The translations under genes were made by a program, and so were the position numbers. Shown here one piece after another: positions 33,134 to 33,161 of a DNA stretch of 33,161 nucleotides. Below the pieces are notes generated by a model. It was not told the DNA's origin, searched no databases, and worked only from the letters and a program-made list of their open reading frames with translations. How positions within the stretch are numbered: the stretch's first letter is position 1; each line of letters opens with the position of its first letter. Location: the NCBI GenBank assembly GCA_017624955.1, contig JAGAMA010000041.1:1-33161 (forward strand), written 5' to 3'. This DNA is from Alistipes sp. GTDB taxonomy: Bacteria > Bacteroidota > Bacteroidia > Bacteroidales > Rikenellaceae.

Positions 33134-33161
33134 ACAATGGAGAGTTTGATCCTGGCTCAGG
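33134..33161 (+). rRNA. rrs: 16S ribosomal RNA, 5' end only
   Basis: AGAGTTTGATCCTGGCTCAG (33141-33160) is the universal 16S 5' sequence. Counting seven bases back, as in E. coli, puts the mature end at about 33134. The window ends 28 bases into the gene, so an rRNA operon continues to the right. Confidence 0.95.

Overview
The window looks like a chromosomal segment of a gut-type Bacteroidota, most likely Alistipes or another Rikenellaceae; the genus is an inference from overall gene style, not something the sequence proves. The phylum call rests on a SusC/SusD pair, many promoters of the Bacteroidota form (TTTG or TTG, 19-21 bases, then TAnnTTTG), the lack of strong Shine-Dalgarno sites, and the lipoprotein and fimbrillin-like repertoire.

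Layout. (1) 1-225: a cobalamin riboswitch and its promoter on the minus strand, serving a gene left of the window. (2) 695-4395: a plus-strand operon with a BASS-family transporter, a PlsC-like acyltransferase and an Omp85-like outer-membrane protein, followed by a 123-bp inverted-repeat element and a bidirectional terminator. (3) 4600-16509: a divergent polysaccharide utilization locus. The minus arm encodes a BNR_4 beta-propeller protein (lyase-like) and a GH88/105-DUF2264 fusion cut in two by an in-frame TAG. The plus arm encodes SusC, SusD and a DUF4957/DUF5123-type surface lipoprotein. The enzyme set suggests a glycan carrying uronic acid, such as pectin, arabinogalactan-protein side chains or an ulvan-like polymer. 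(4) 16703-26181: mostly housekeeping genes: a DUF853 (HerA-like) ATPase, a radical SAM protein, a lipocalin, dxs, pyrH, a TlpA-like thioredoxin, frr, desulfoferrodoxin and pckA. (5) 26351-28132: an accessory-looking island with a fimbrillin-like lipoprotein and an unlisted 39-residue acidic peptide gene just upstream. It is bracketed by two direct copies of a ~152-bp MITE-like element plus a fragment of a third. Each full copy ends just upstream of a minus-strand promoter (pckA and the peptide operon). (6) 28358-32626: an SPFH protein, an Arc-type ribbon-helix-helix protein, three tandem paralogous four-helix membrane proteins and a sirtuin, chained by overlapping start and stop codons, then a DUF975 membrane protein. 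(7) 32741-33161: three tandem rRNA promoters and the first 28 bases of 16S rRNA.

The points most worth a second look are the SPFH/RHH/triple-paralogue/sirtuin operon with an Arc-spaced direct repeat at its start site, the MITE-like elements placed upstream of two promoters, the small acidic peptide gene with a structured leader, the amber-split PUL enzyme, and the mutually exclusive hairpins in the susC leader. All family calls come from reading the sequence and from memory; no search was run.
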